Assembly: GCA_046328035.1 (NCBI GenBank)
Contig: JAXLXI010000003.1
Coordinates: 1-64,000 of the forward strand
Direction: 5' to 3'
Length of the DNA: 64,000 nucleotides
DNA from: JBGASG01 sp046328035
Lineage (GTDB): Bacteria > Cyanobacteriota > Vampirovibrionia > Obscuribacterales > Obscuribacteraceae
Shown here: piece after piece, positions 9,106 through 17,721 of the stretch
Layout of the letters: the number at the start of each line of letters is the position of its first letter
Position numbering within the stretch: position 1 is the first letter of the stretch
Position numbers and translations under genes: made by a program
Notes under the pieces: model-generated
The model's input: only the letters and a program-made list of their open reading frames with translations
Told to the model about the DNA's origin: nothing
Database searches by the model: none

Positions 9106-10077
9106 CTAGCTAACCGGTTTGGCGATGTCAACGCCGAGGCGCTCACCGACCGTGACGTGGGCACCGTTCATCCAATCGCGGGCGCTCATGCGCGCCTTAT
9201 TGGGCGGCTGCACCTCAATCAACTGAATCGCGTCATCCGCATTGGGTCCGCAGGCAACGAAGATGTTGCCACCATCCTGAAACAGCTCCCCCACCGCAGC
9301 ACCAGGCGGTCGCTTGGCGTTAACGCGCGCCGTCTTATGTATCTTCAGCACATCGCCGCGAAACGTCGTGAACGTCCCCGGCCACGGCACCAGTCCACGC
9401 ACCAGATTGTGTATCTTGCGCGCCGCCTGAGACCAATCGATGCGTCCGAGTTCCTTATCCAGGCGCGGCGCCATCGTGGCAAGACTGTCGTCTTGCGGCG
9501 TGCCTTGCAATGTTCCGGCTTGCAGTTGTTTCAATGTCTCCAGCACCAGATCCGCGCCGATAATAGATAGCTCGTGCGCCAGTTCTTCCGCCGTCGTGTC
9601 CTGACCTAATTGGACTTCGTGCTTCAACAACATCGGTCCGGTGTCGACACCGGCTTCCGAAAACATCGTCGTGATGCCGGCAGTCTTGTCGCCATTGATA
9701 ATCGACCAGTTGATCGGCGCCGCACCGCGAAGCGCGGGCAGCACCGAACCATGCAGATTGACGACGCCCATCGGCGCCATCGTCAAGACTTCCTTCTTAA
9801 GAATCTGCCCGAATGCCACCATCACCAGCACATCCGGCTGCATGTCGCGCATGGACTGCACCACATCCGGTGACTTAGATAATTTCTCCGGTTGCAAGAC
9901 CGGGATGCCGTGCTTCTCAGCCACCACCTTGGTCGGCGGTGGTATCACCTTGTTGCCGCGCCCGGCCGGTCGATCCGGTTGCGTGACGAGACCAACGACT
10001 TCGGCGCCGTCCCAGGAGATCAGCTTCTCCAGAGTCGGCACCGCAAATTCCGGCGTGCCCAGGTAGATGATTCTCAC
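9106..10077 (-). CDS. fmt: methionyl-tRNA formyltransferase
   Basis: Formylates initiator Met-tRNA using 10-formyl-tetrahydrofolate. Family landmarks run in order: MRIIYLGTPEFAVPTLEKL at the start, the tRNA loop QPDRPAGRGNKVIPPP, the catalytic NLHGSVLPALRGAAPINW with the essential Asn and His, the Asp in the EAGVDTGPML segment, and a C-terminal OB-like domain. Length of 323 aa is normal. It starts at GTG overlapping the stop of the preceding small gene by one base (TAGTG) and ends directly at the rsmB start, forming a three-gene operon. The usual def gene is not next to it. Confidence 0.95.
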   Translation of the reverse strand: MRIIYLGTPEFAVPTLEKLISWDGAEVVGLVTQPDRPAGRGNKVIPPPTKVVAEKHGIPVLQPEKLSKSPDVVQSMRDMQPDVLVMVAFGQILKKEVLTMAPMGVVNLHGSVLPALRGAAPINWSIINGDKTAGITTMFSEAGVDTGPMLLKHEVQLGQDTTAEELAHELSIIGADLVLETLKQLQAGTLQGTPQDDSLATMAPRLDKELGRIDWSQAARKIHNLVRGLVPWPGTFTTFRGDVLKIHKTARVNAKRPPGAAVGELFQDGGNIFVACGPNADDAIQLIEVQPPNKARMSARDWMNGAHVTVGERLGVDIAKPVS

Positions 10078-10286
10078 TACTTCTCGAGGCGAATTTCGAC
10101 GATGTGATCGAAATTGAGGCAGACCTGATCGTCAAGCAGAATGTACATCAGGCGCGAGCCATCGAAAACGATGTTCGTCAGCCGTCCTGTGTAATTGGAA
10201 GAGTTGGCGGTGACCGTAAGCACCTTCTCGCCGACCCACTGCCTGAGATAAATCGCTTTCTCGCGCTGTCCTTGATGTTGCGACAT
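10077..10286 (-). CDS. small conserved-looking protein upstream of fmt, 69 aa
   Basis: Not recognised with certainty. After a basic N-terminus the sequence alternates hydrophobic and polar residues (VGEKVLTVTANSSNYTGRL, VFDGSRLMYILLDDQVCLN), suggesting a small beta-barrel such as an Sm/SH3-like fold. That is pattern-based inference. The stop overlaps the fmt start by one base, so it is translated with the fmt-rsmB operon and may relate to translation or RNA binding. Confidence 0.65.
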   Translation of the reverse strand: MSQHQGQREKAIYLRQWVGEKVLTVTANSSNYTGRLTNIVFDGSRLMYILLDDQVCLNFDHIVEIRLEK

Positions 10287-10322
10287 TGCTCCTCCTCCGC
10301 CGCCTGTCCGTTCTAACTAAAA

Positions 10323-10350
10323 GAGGGGCGACACGAATGCCGCCCCTCTC
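10323..10350 (-). terminator. intrinsic terminator of icd
   Basis: Perfect 9-bp stem AGAGGGGCG / CGCCCCTCT with a 10-base loop, 13 bases after the icd stop. On the minus strand it is followed by CTTTTAG. It separates icd from the fmt operon. Confidence 0.85.
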
Positions 10351-10362
10351 ATGCAAATGGTC

Positions 10363-11628
10363 TTACTTGGCTGATTCCATGATTTCGATGATCTTGTTGG
10401 CGAACTCGCTGGTTTTCACCTTGGTTGCGCCCTTCATCAAGCGCTCGAGATCGTAGGTCACCACTTTCTCTTGGATGGTCTTCGAGAAGGCGTTGACGAT
10501 CAGGTCGCGAGCTTCGGTCCAGCCGAGGTACTCAAGCATCATGACGCCGGAAAGAATTACCGAACCCGGGTTGATGACGTCTTTGTTGGCGTACTTCGGA
10601 GCGGTGCCGTGGGTGGCTTCGAACACCGCGCAGCTGTCGCCGATGTTGGCACCGGGGGCGATGCCCAATCCGCCGACTTGCGCGGCGCAAGCATCGGAGA
10701 GGTAGTCGCCGTTGAGGTTGGTCGTCGCGAGGACGGCGTACTCATCCGGACGGGTCAGCACTTGCTGGAACATCGAGTCGGCGATTCTGTCGTTAAGCAA
10801 AATCTTGCCTTCCGGCAGCTTGCCGTCGTATTCGGCAGCCAGTTTTTCTTCGGTGACGATGACGTGGCTGAATTCAGCTTCGGCCAACTGATAGCCCCAG
10901 TCTCTGAATGCGCCTTCGGTGAACTTCTGGATGTTGCCTTTGTGCACCATGGTCACAGACTTGCGTTTGTGCTCGATGGCGTACTCGATGGCGCGGCGCA
11001 CGAGACGTTGCGAACCGGTTTTGGAGATGGGCTTGATGCCGATGCCGGAGTCCGGACGGATCTTCTTGCCGAAGCCTTCGATCAAGCTGATCACTTTGCG
11101 GGCTTCTTCGGACTCTGCCGGGTATTCGATGCCGGAATATACGTCTTCGGTGTTTTCACGGAAGATGACGACATCGAGTTTTTCCGGTGCCACTACTGGC
11201 GATGGCACGCCCTGGAAGTAACGAACCGGACGTACGCAGCAATACAGATCGAATACTTGACGCAGGGTGACGTTCAAGCTGCGGATGCCGCCGCCGACTG
11301 GCGTGCTGAGCGGTCCTTTGATGGCAACGCCGAATTCACGGATGGCGTCGAGGGTGTCTTGCGGCAGCCAATCGCCGTGTTGTTCTTTGGCTTTCTCGCC
11401 GGCGAATACTTCAAACCAGACGATTTTGCGTTTGTCGCCGTAGGCTTTCTTGACGGCGGCATCGAATACACGTTGCGATGCTTTCCAAATGTCCGGACCG
11501 GTGCCGTCGCCTTCGATGAACGGAATGATCGGATGAGTCGGCGTGACGGGTTTGCCATCGGCGAAGGAAATCTTTTCGCCTTGCGGAACCTTGAGGCCGT
11601 TGTAAGTCTTGTCGATAACTTGTCCCAT
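10363..11628 (-). CDS. icd: NADP-dependent isocitrate dehydrogenase
   Basis: Oxidatively decarboxylates isocitrate to 2-oxoglutarate in the TCA cycle. Family motifs: IIPFIEGDGTGPDIW near the N-terminus, the substrate loop GGGIRSLNVTLRQ containing the serine that is phosphorylated in enteric enzymes, MVHKGNIQKFTEGAFRDWGY, and FEATHGTAPKYANKDVINPG with the NADP-type C-terminal region. Start set at ATG 11628 (MGQVIDKTYNGLK) because AGGGG lies 7-8 bases upstream; an in-frame start 12 codons earlier at 11664 lacks such a site. Length 421 aa, close to the E. coli enzyme. A clear terminator follows. Confidence 0.95.
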   Translation of the reverse strand: MGQVIDKTYNGLKVPQGEKISFADGKPVTPTHPIIPFIEGDGTGPDIWKASQRVFDAAVKKAYGDKRKIVWFEVFAGEKAKEQHGDWLPQDTLDAIREFGVAIKGPLSTPVGGGIRSLNVTLRQVFDLYCCVRPVRYFQGVPSPVVAPEKLDVVIFRENTEDVYSGIEYPAESEEARKVISLIEGFGKKIRPDSGIGIKPISKTGSQRLVRRAIEYAIEHKRKSVTMVHKGNIQKFTEGAFRDWGYQLAEAEFSHVIVTEEKLAAEYDGKLPEGKILLNDRIADSMFQQVLTRPDEYAVLATTNLNGDYLSDACAAQVGGLGIAPGANIGDSCAVFEATHGTAPKYANKDVINPGSVILSGVMMLEYLGWTEARDLIVNAFSKTIQEKVVTYDLERLMKGATKVKTSEFANKIIEIMESAK

Positions 11629-11765
11629 TGGAAACCCCTCGAACTCGCTGTTTTCAAACGACACGAACGCGTGCCAGATTGCCTACAATAGCACTTCGAT
11701 ATACGCGATTGAGTAAATGATCAGCATTTACTAACATAGGCAAAACACCACCAGCACAGCCGCAG

Positions 11766-12644
11766 ATGACGACCAGCACAGCAGTAACAGTTTCGCGCCG
11801 CAGCCCGTTTCCCTTATCCAGACTGCTATTGGCGCCGACGGGCATCTGGCTCGCGGTCTTCATGCTGGTGCCCATGGCGATCATCCTGGTCTTCAGCCTC
11901 GGCACACGCGACCCGCTCGGGCGCATCGTCCTGAGCATCAACCCTGACAACTATGTGCGGTTCGTTACAGGACCGTATCTCAACACATTGGGGCGGTCGC
12001 TGGGGCTGGCGCTATCGACGACGACCACATGCCTACTGATCGGGTTTCCCCTTGCCTTGTGGCTGGCGCTGATTGTGCCGGCGCGGCGGCAGAATCTCTG
12101 CATGACATTGCTCGCGGCACCTTTGTGGACGTCGTTCTTGCTGCGCATCTACGCGTGGATTGTGATTTTGCGCCCGACCGGATTTTTGACGCACACGCTG
12201 CAGATGTTGGGCATCGCCAATCCGCCGGTGATTCTGTATACGGATTGGGCAGTGCTGCTGGGCATGGTGTACAACTACCTGCCGTTCATGATTCTTCCTT
12301 TGTATGCCGCTCTGGAGAAACTGGACAAGCGCTATATAGAAGCCGCGCGCGACCTGGGCGCCGGGTGGTGGACAGTGTTGTGGCGGGTGATTATTCCGCT
12401 TTCGGCGCGTGGTATCGTCGCCGGTGTAATCATGACCTTCGTGCCCAGCCTCGGCGACTATGTGACGCCTGACCTCATGGGCGGTGCCAAGCACATGTAC
12501 ATCGGCTCGCTCATCCAGAACCAGTTTCTCGTGGTGCGCGACTGGGCTTTCGGTTCCGCGGTCTCCACACTATTGCTGATTCTCGTGAGCATCGGTGTCG
12601 CGGTGTACCTGAAGTACGGCGACCAGGATTCGGCGGTCGCGTAA
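11766..12644 (+). CDS. ABC transporter permease, PotB/spermidine-putrescine type
   Basis: Six predicted membrane helices, beginning LLLAPTGIWLAVFMLVPMAI, with the EAA loop that contacts the ATPase (YIEAARDLGAGWWTVLWRVI). The closest family is PotB/PotH, the first of two permeases in polyamine or related import systems (FVPSLGDYVTPDLMGG is typical). No PotA ATPase, PotC permease or PotD binding protein is adjacent: icd lies behind and an unrelated minus-strand gene ahead. It is therefore an orphan subunit whose partners must be elsewhere, and the substrate is uncertain. Confidence 0.85.
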   Translation: MTTSTAVTVSRRSPFPLSRLLLAPTGIWLAVFMLVPMAIILVFSLGTRDPLGRIVLSINPDNYVRFVTGPYLNTLGRSLGLALSTTTTCLLIGFPLALWLALIVPARRQNLCMTLLAAPLWTSFLLRIYAWIVILRPTGFLTHTLQMLGIANPPVILYTDWAVLLGMVYNYLPFMILPLYAALEKLDKRYIEAARDLGAGWWTVLWRVIIPLSARGIVAGVIMTFVPSLGDYVTPDLMGGAKHMYIGSLIQNQFLVVRDWAFGSAVSTLLLILVSIGVAVYLKYGDQDSAVA

Positions 12645-12651
12645 ATCCGCT

Positions 12652-12696
12652 TTATGCGTATTATGCATAAAACGACCCCTCGATTTATGCATATTA
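12652..12696. repeat. three copies of a TTATGCRTA motif between convergent genes
   Basis: TTATGCGTA, TTATGCATAA and TTTATGCATA follow each other in 45 bases just after the permease stop; the latter two are self-complementary. They sit between two converging genes, so a termination or protein-binding role is possible. Confidence 0.55.
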
Positions 12697-12711
12697 GTTA
12701 TAGACGACTGA

Positions 12712-13323
12712 CTAGTCGGTGGGGCGGATTTTGCGGAGCACCGAAACCAGCCGATCGTAGTCGCCGGGAATCAGGCGCGAGATGGTTTGACCGGCGGTGA
12801 CGAGAAATTTGTAGTCGCGGTTGCGCGCCTGGTATGCCTCTTGCACGGCAGAGGCGATTAATTCGTCAATCGGCACCACAGGCACCTCGGTCAGGAAGCG
12901 CACGAAATCGAAATCTTCGGTGATCGCCACCACTTCTTCGGGAAGACACTTGAAGAGAAAGTCATGCACCAGAGGCGGGTGCGGCGGCAGCCGCTTGTGG
13001 TATTGACCTTCCAACTCGTAACCGACGATGGTGGCATAGACCTCAGTGCGCAAGAGCGAAAAAATATGGGGCTGCTGCAGCCGCAATTCGTCGCGCGACA
13101 TGCGCAGCGCCGTGGGCTTGTGCATGCTGTCTTGCGGACCGGTAACCACGTTGTAGACGACACCAAATACGTTCAGCCCGGTGTCGCTGGATTCGGCGCG
13201 CACGAAACTGCCGAAGCGCGGCATCTGCAAGTTGGCGCGCACCATGCCACCGTCGTCGGCATTCCAGAATTCGCCGGTGAAACCGACGATCGAGGATGTA
13301 AGAACCTCACCGATTGCATCCAC
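12712..13323 (-). CDS. HAS-barrel domain protein of the cyanobacterial type
   Basis: A 203-aa soluble protein. The first 80 residues are beta-rich (GEVLTSSIVGFTGEFWNADD, FGVVYNVVTGPQDSMH), and the rest carries MSRDELRLQQPHIFSLLRTE, LPPHPPLVHDFLFKCLPEEV and a helical tail ending GDYDRLVSVLRKIRP. I recognise this as the short HAS-barrel protein conserved across cyanobacteria. The HAS barrel is the N-terminal domain shared by HerA helicases and ATP synthases; here no ATPase is attached. Biological role unknown. It is one of the better phylum indicators in the window. Confidence 0.75.
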   Translation of the reverse strand: MDAIGEVLTSSIVGFTGEFWNADDGGMVRANLQMPRFGSFVRAESSDTGLNVFGVVYNVVTGPQDSMHKPTALRMSRDELRLQQPHIFSLLRTEVYATIVGYELEGQYHKRLPPHPPLVHDFLFKCLPEEVVAITEDFDFVRFLTEVPVVPIDELIASAVQEAYQARNRDYKFLVTAGQTISRLIPGDYDRLVSVLRKIRPTD

Positions 13324-13363
13324 TGCGACACATCCTATTTGTGCAATTCGAATGAATATCGTA

Positions 13364-13870
13364 TCAGTCGGTGGGCGGATTTAACTGATCCGTGGCGTTC
13401 GGCGCTGTAGACGGGCTTGGCACGCCTTCCACTTTGTTGCCGACTTGCAGTTTGATAGTCGTGTTTTCGCCGTCGCCCGTGACCATGACGCTGCCTTCCA
13501 GGTTGTCCTTTTCAGCGCTAATGTTGATCATGCTTGGCAAAGTGTTGAGCGAAACGATGTTCCACCCTTCCTTTTTCATTTCGGCTTCGTAAAAATCGCC
13601 AACCTTTGAAACGGCATCTTGCGACGTCAGCATAAGAAACTTGCTGTTGTCGTTGGCGTCACCTTGCGAACCCACCGAGCCGGAGGGTTGCGCGGCTGGA
13701 TACATGGGCAGCGGAAACGCTTCGTCTGTGGCTTCATGCCCGCTGGCGAACGTTTGTTTGACGCCGCCCGATTGAAAAGAAACTTCTTTGCTGGAGTTGC
13801 ACGCGCTCAGCGTCATGATCGCCGCGCATGTGCACAGGGCTGCCGTCATTACCACACGAAACCGTAACAC
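13364..13870 (-). CDS. putative lipoprotein, 168 aa
   Basis: A GTG start at 13870 gives a classic lipoprotein signal: basic MLRFR, a hydrophobic stretch, and the lipobox LSAC with Cys24 as lipidation site. A later ATG (13849) would lose the basic residues. The mature part has a short disordered region, then a compact alpha/beta domain (SKVGDFYEAEMKKEGWNIVS, TIKLQVGNKV) and a Pro/Ser-rich tail. No named family is certain. It is divergent from the HtrA protease across 71 bases, and about 40 bases downstream of it lies the HAS-barrel gene on the same strand. Confidence 0.75.
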   Translation of the reverse strand: MLRFRVVMTAALCTCAAIMTLSACNSSKEVSFQSGGVKQTFASGHEATDEAFPLPMYPAAQPSGSVGSQGDANDNSKFLMLTSQDAVSKVGDFYEAEMKKEGWNIVSLNTLPSMINISAEKDNLEGSVMVTGDGENTTIKLQVGNKVEGVPSPSTAPNATDQLNPPTD

Positions 13871-13941
13871 CTGATTATCACCAACGTATTAGAATTGGGG
13901 CTTGTTGCGGTGTAATTGTACTGTGAATTCGAGGTTTCGTT

Positions 13942-15126
13942 TTGGTGCGCATTTCGTCTGTGTTGGCGGTATTTGTCTTCTTGTCAGTGTGTGCAGCACC
14001 AGGATCTGGCGCGGCGGAAGAAACAGCGCCGGCCGGCGTGACTAGTGCGGGTGCGGCGGCAACGCAACAACCGGTGGCTACGCAGTCCACAACACGCAGC
14101 GGCGGCAGCGGGCGCTGGGGCATGCAATTCCTCGGTCCCGACACGATTGCCGATGTCATCGAAGGCGCGGAACCTTTCATAGTCAACATCGCCTGCAACA
14201 ATCCCGGTGCAAAAAAACCGCAGACACCGGAAGAAGTCCGGCGCCACAAGCGTTTCTTCGGCGATCTGCCCGGCGATGAGAGTTACACCAAACTGGCAGG
14301 CACCGGTGTCATAGTGCGCTCCGACGGCGTGATACTCACAAGTTTGCACGTCGTCGATGGACAGGCACAGATCACCGTGACGCTGCACGACAAGCGCACA
14401 TTCCCCGCCAAAATCCTCAATCGCGATTCGTTTTACGACCTTGCCGCCATCAAGATAGATGCAACGGGGCTGCCGACCGCGAAGTTCGCTGATGTAAATC
14501 AACTGCGCAAAGGCGAATGGGTGATCGCCATCGGTAATCAGCTGGGGCTGGACAGTTCAGTGACGCTGGGATTGATCAGCGGCATCGGGCGCGAAGTCAA
14601 AGGCTATACCGCATATGGCGCGCGCACCGGCGCGGTGCGTTTCATCCAAACCGACGCTTCAGTGAACCCCGGCAGTTCCGGGGGACCGCTCATCAACCTG
14701 CGAGGCGAAGTGGTGGGCATCAACACATTTATCCGCGAAGACGCACAGAATGTCGGGTTTGCCATTCCTGCCAACCTGGCGCAGGACGTCGCCACTAAGC
14801 TGAGCACGACCAGCCCGATCAAGCATCCATTCATAGGCATCGAAATGGTCGAACCCGATCCGGCGGCGGCAGCCATGGGCATGGCTCCCGCGGCCAAGGG
14901 CGTGCAGGTGTCCACGGTCAGACCGTTTGGACCGGCGTCCAATGCGGGCTTGTTGCCAGGCGATGTGATTACACAAATAGACGGCATGGCGGTCAGCCGC
15001 CCGGATGACGTCAGCGAGGCGGTGGCGCGAGTCAGTGTCGGTCAGGTGCTGAAGGTGGATATTCGGCGTGGCAACGCGCAAAAGCATCTGGACGTGCGGG
15101 TCGAGGCACTGCCTGACGACGGTTAA
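13942..15126 (+). CDS. HtrA/DegP-family periplasmic serine protease
   Basis: An N-terminal signal segment (ISSVLAVFVFLSVCAAPGSG) precedes an Ala/Thr-rich linker, then a trypsin-like S1C domain with the triad His136 (ILTSLHVVDG), Asp166 (YDLAAIKID) and Ser246 (NPGSSGGPL). One PDZ domain follows (about 295-390: GVQVSTVRPFGPASNAGLLP, GDVITQIDG). Such proteases degrade misfolded envelope proteins and are stress-induced. The start is TTG 13942 or GTG 13945; GAGG lies 7-10 bases before them. Having a single PDZ matches DegS/HhoA-type members rather than DegP. Confidence 0.92.
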   Translation: MVRISSVLAVFVFLSVCAAPGSGAAEETAPAGVTSAGAAATQQPVATQSTTRSGGSGRWGMQFLGPDTIADVIEGAEPFIVNIACNNPGAKKPQTPEEVRRHKRFFGDLPGDESYTKLAGTGVIVRSDGVILTSLHVVDGQAQITVTLHDKRTFPAKILNRDSFYDLAAIKIDATGLPTAKFADVNQLRKGEWVIAIGNQLGLDSSVTLGLISGIGREVKGYTAYGARTGAVRFIQTDASVNPGSSGGPLINLRGEVVGINTFIREDAQNVGFAIPANLAQDVATKLSTTSPIKHPFIGIEMVEPDPAAAAMGMAPAAKGVQVSTVRPFGPASNAGLLPGDVITQIDGMAVSRPDDVSEAVARVSVGQVLKVDIRRGNAQKHLDVRVEALPDDG

Positions 15127-15284
15127 GTCTCGGCGCTCGGACTCAGGTATCCGCTTGGACTTGCCTGCGGTCTCCGTAATAAATCGTGGCGAGTTGCCAG
15201 GGATTTTTGTAAACTACCTTTGAGGCAGGTGTTCTCGGAACGCCCTATTCTTTTGTCTTTGACATTTGTCCCTCAGTTGTCCGT

Positions 15285-15314
15285 TTGACAAACGAATCTG
15301 GCTGCATCTAGGAT
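15285..15314 (+). promoter_or_regulatory. sigma-70-type promoter for tRNA-Cys
   Basis: TTGACA at 15285-15290, an 18-base spacer, and TAGGAT at 15309-15314, about 18 bases before the tRNA. The -35 box matches consensus exactly; the -10 box differs from TATAAT at two positions. Confidence 0.65.
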
Positions 15315-15331
15315 TTCCTCCCTGCATGCCT

Positions 15332-15406
<75 letters not shown>

Positions 15407-15470
15407 ATTTTTCCCCGCTTTGCGGGTTGTGGCGATTGGGGAGTCACGTTAAAATACATCCCCTGACCTC

Positions 15471-15543
15471 GGACGGTTGGCGCAGTTGGTAGCGCATCAC
15501 TTTGACATAGTGGGGGCCACTGGTTCGAATCCAGTACCGTCCA
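15471..15543 (+). tRNA. tRNA-Val (GAC)
   Basis: Acceptor GGACGGT/ACCGTCC, D arm GCGCAGTTGGTAGCGC, anticodon stem TCACT/AGTGG with loop TTGACAT (anticodon GAC), and T arm ACTGGTTCGAATCCAGT. No CCA is encoded, unlike the tRNA-Cys 65 bases upstream. It is probably co-transcribed with that tRNA. Confidence 0.95.
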
Positions 15544-15579
15544 AATCTTTCAAAATCAAATAAGTTGGGACAAGCGGTC

Positions 15580-15681
15580 TGCGTCAGTTTTGACGCAGGG
15601 ACCCTCAATTTTGCTTGCCGACTGGCCAAAAAACCGGGTTCCGCAAGCAAAAATCGCCTTGGCTGCATCAAAACTGACGCA
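15580..15681. repeat. nested inverted repeat just downstream of tRNA-Val
   Basis: Outer arms TGCGTCAGTTTTGA (15580-15593) and its exact complement at 15668-15681 enclose inner arms ATTTTGCTTGC (15608-15618) and GCAAGCAAAAAT (15643-15654). The left outer arm can also fold locally (TGCGTCA-GTTT-TGACGCA). The whole could form a cruciform or a two-stem RNA of about 100 nt. It lies between the tRNA-Val and the 3' end of the acyltransferase gene. Confidence 0.8.
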
Positions 15682-15732
15682 CGCCCCTCCATTCGCGGCG
15701 GCACACCTTAGCACCCGTTGCCAGCCTTGCGC

Positions 15733-16881
15733 TTACACGCAGGCGGTGGGTACAGGCGCGGAGAGCTTCGCCTCCTTGGAGGGCCGCCCCGCACCATATT
15801 CGGTGTCGTCGGTCGCCGAGCGAAACTCGAAGCGTTTCTTCAACTTGAGGAACGGTTTCTCAATCAAGTAATAAGACAACGCGGCGACAGCAAGACAGCC
15901 GGCGAAGGTGATCAGTTCGTTTTTCACCGGGTTGCGGGTATGCGAATGCGCCCACCAGCTGATGTTGCTCATCACCAGCGGATGCCACAAGTACAGGCTG
16001 TACGACAAGACACCCATCCAGACCAGCGGACGAATTGACAGCACGCGCGCCAGCCACAGTTTTTCATTGGCGGCGCAAAGCATGATAAGCAGCGCCGCGG
16101 CAGCCGAGAACACCGGCATCACCACCGAGAAGAACACGGTCATCTGCGCCGGGTCGGTGAGGTATTTGGGATGCGGCGAGGCGTAGCAAATCCAGACCAT
16201 CACCGCCGCCAGTGCAAATGCGCAGGCATTACCGCCGCGTCCGGTGCGCAGCAACGCGCGCACTTTCGCCGTGCTCATCAGTTGCGCAGCCAGGCACCCA
16301 AACATAATTTCGTCGACGTGCGTGTCGAACGCTGCCATCAAACGCAGACAGGGCGCATGCGTGTAGCAGAGCCAGCCTTTGAATATCTCGCAGGCAAGAA
16401 TGGCGGTGACGGCCGCCATGCCCGAGCGCGAGCCCAGGAACAGGACAATCGCCGGCCACAGAAGATAGAACTTTTCTTCGACTGAAAGCGACCAGGTGGT
16501 TTCGATGCCGCTGCCCAGGATGTTGCCCCAGTTGAACGCCAGGTCGTAATCGGACATGTAGCAGGCTGAAGTGATGAACGCCGGCACCATGTTGGCTCTG
16601 TGATGGGGATTGACCAGAAGCGCGACGATAAGAAACGCCCAGTACGCCGGCATCAAACGCAGAAATCGACGAACGTAGAAGTTGCGCAGGTTGACGGTGC
16701 CGCTTTGCGCCTTCTCGCGCAGAAGCAGGCTGGTAATCAGAAATCCGCTGATCACAAAGAAAACGTCGACACCCAGCCAGCCGTTGCCGATGGCACCGGA
16801 GATGGGTCCCATGCTGTGAAAGCCCATCACCATAAAGATGGAGATGGCGCGCAGCCCATCGAGAAAATTGAGGTGCTTCAT
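15733..16881 (-). CDS. acyltransferase 3 (OafA-like) membrane protein
   Basis: About ten membrane helices. The family motifs are FLDGLRAISIFMVMGFHSMG with the conserved His in helix 1, WLGVDVFFVISGFLITSLLL and NFYVRRFLRLMPAYW. These enzymes move acyl groups onto surface sugars such as O-antigen or exopolysaccharide; substrate unknown. The start is placed at ATG 16881 (MKHLNFLDGL), where the family normally begins; an open frame runs another 51 codons upstream without domain content. It is divergent from the LTxxQ-like gene. Confidence 0.85.
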   Translation of the reverse strand: MKHLNFLDGLRAISIFMVMGFHSMGPISGAIGNGWLGVDVFFVISGFLITSLLLREKAQSGTVNLRNFYVRRFLRLMPAYWAFLIVALLVNPHHRANMVPAFITSACYMSDYDLAFNWGNILGSGIETTWSLSVEEKFYLLWPAIVLFLGSRSGMAAVTAILACEIFKGWLCYTHAPCLRLMAAFDTHVDEIMFGCLAAQLMSTAKVRALLRTGRGGNACAFALAAVMVWICYASPHPKYLTDPAQMTVFFSVVMPVFSAAAALLIMLCAANEKLWLARVLSIRPLVWMGVLSYSLYLWHPLVMSNISWWAHSHTRNPVKNELITFAGCLAVAALSYYLIEKPFLKLKKRFEFRSATDDTEYGAGRPSKEAKLSAPVPTACV

Positions 16882-17034
16882 TCGGTGGACGAAATCCCAA
16901 TCGGTCCCGCCGGCTCTTGCCGAAACGCCGTTGCAAAGATACCAAAAAACCCGCCACTCCAAAGGGAAGCGAATTTCATATGCGGAACGCTGGCGCATTG
17001 TCAAGAATTGGAATAATCTACAGAAAGGAGCCAC

Positions 17035-17715
17035 ATGGTCGTTTCTTCCCAGCTCTTGTCAACAACGATGAAAAAGGTTTTGTTGGTTATGGCGGTCATG
17101 GCAATGGTGCAGCCGGCGCTTCTTGCCGCACCGAAGAAACAAGCCACCGTCAATTGCGACAAGGTCAACTCGGGCTGCAACATCTTCAGCGATCCGGAAA
17201 ATGCCGGCGACGTAGCACCGGGCTTTCGCACCGCCACCGATGCACGCGGGCGCATTCGCGAAATGATCGATGCGGAAGCGAGCAAGTTTCCCAACTATCA
17301 GCAGCTGAAGCAGATTCCGGGGCTGAACGCGCAGCAGAAGAAAGACATCGAAAAAATCTATAATGCCACCAAAGAAACAATTCAGCCCTGGCTGAACGAA
17401 CTGAAGGAGATGCGTCCGAAGCCCGGCGACAAGATCAGCGGCGAACAGTATTTTCGCGACCAGATTGAAAACGGTCCGGGCAAAGAGCTGGTGCAAAAGA
17501 TTCAAGCGACGCGCGAAACTGGTTGGAATCAAGTGAAGGCGCTGCTCACCGAACAGCAACTGGTGCAACTCGATCAAATGCGGCACGGCGAGATGCTGAC
17601 CGGATTGAACGCACCGAATATGCCACCAGGCATGAGTAAACAGGGCTCGTTCAGACCGTCGGGCGTGGTCGGACCACCGCCCAATATGTCGATAGCACCA
17701 GTGGAAGCCAACTGA
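17035..17715 (+). CDS. exported LTxxQ-like helical protein
   Basis: ATG 17035 is preceded by AAAGGAG at 5 bases. A signal peptide (MKKVLLVMAVMAMVQPALLA) starts at residue 12. The mature part is largely helical with an LTEQQLVQLDQM motif near residue 175, reminiscent of the LTxxQ repeats of Spy/CpxP periplasmic proteins, plus a Cys pair near its start (NCDKVNSGC) and a Pro/Gly-rich tail. It is only 6 bases from the DUF1800 gene, so it belongs to that operon. The Spy-like assignment is by motif only. Confidence 0.65.
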   Translation: MVVSSQLLSTTMKKVLLVMAVMAMVQPALLAAPKKQATVNCDKVNSGCNIFSDPENAGDVAPGFRTATDARGRIREMIDAEASKFPNYQQLKQIPGLNAQQKKDIEKIYNATKETIQPWLNELKEMRPKPGDKISGEQYFRDQIENGPGKELVQKIQATRETGWNQVKALLTEQQLVQLDQMRHGEMLTGLNAPNMPPGMSKQGSFRPSGVVGPPPNMSIAPVEAN

Positions 17716-17721
17716 GGAAGT

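Noticed and set aside
15444..15704. Open frame on the minus strand across tRNA-Val
   Set aside because: Its middle is the antisense of the tRNA; such frames are a common false call.
15791..15805. GCACCATATTCGGTG occurring here and near 22692
   Set aside because: A 15-base match can arise by chance in 64 kb, and this copy lies inside the acyltransferase coding sequence.
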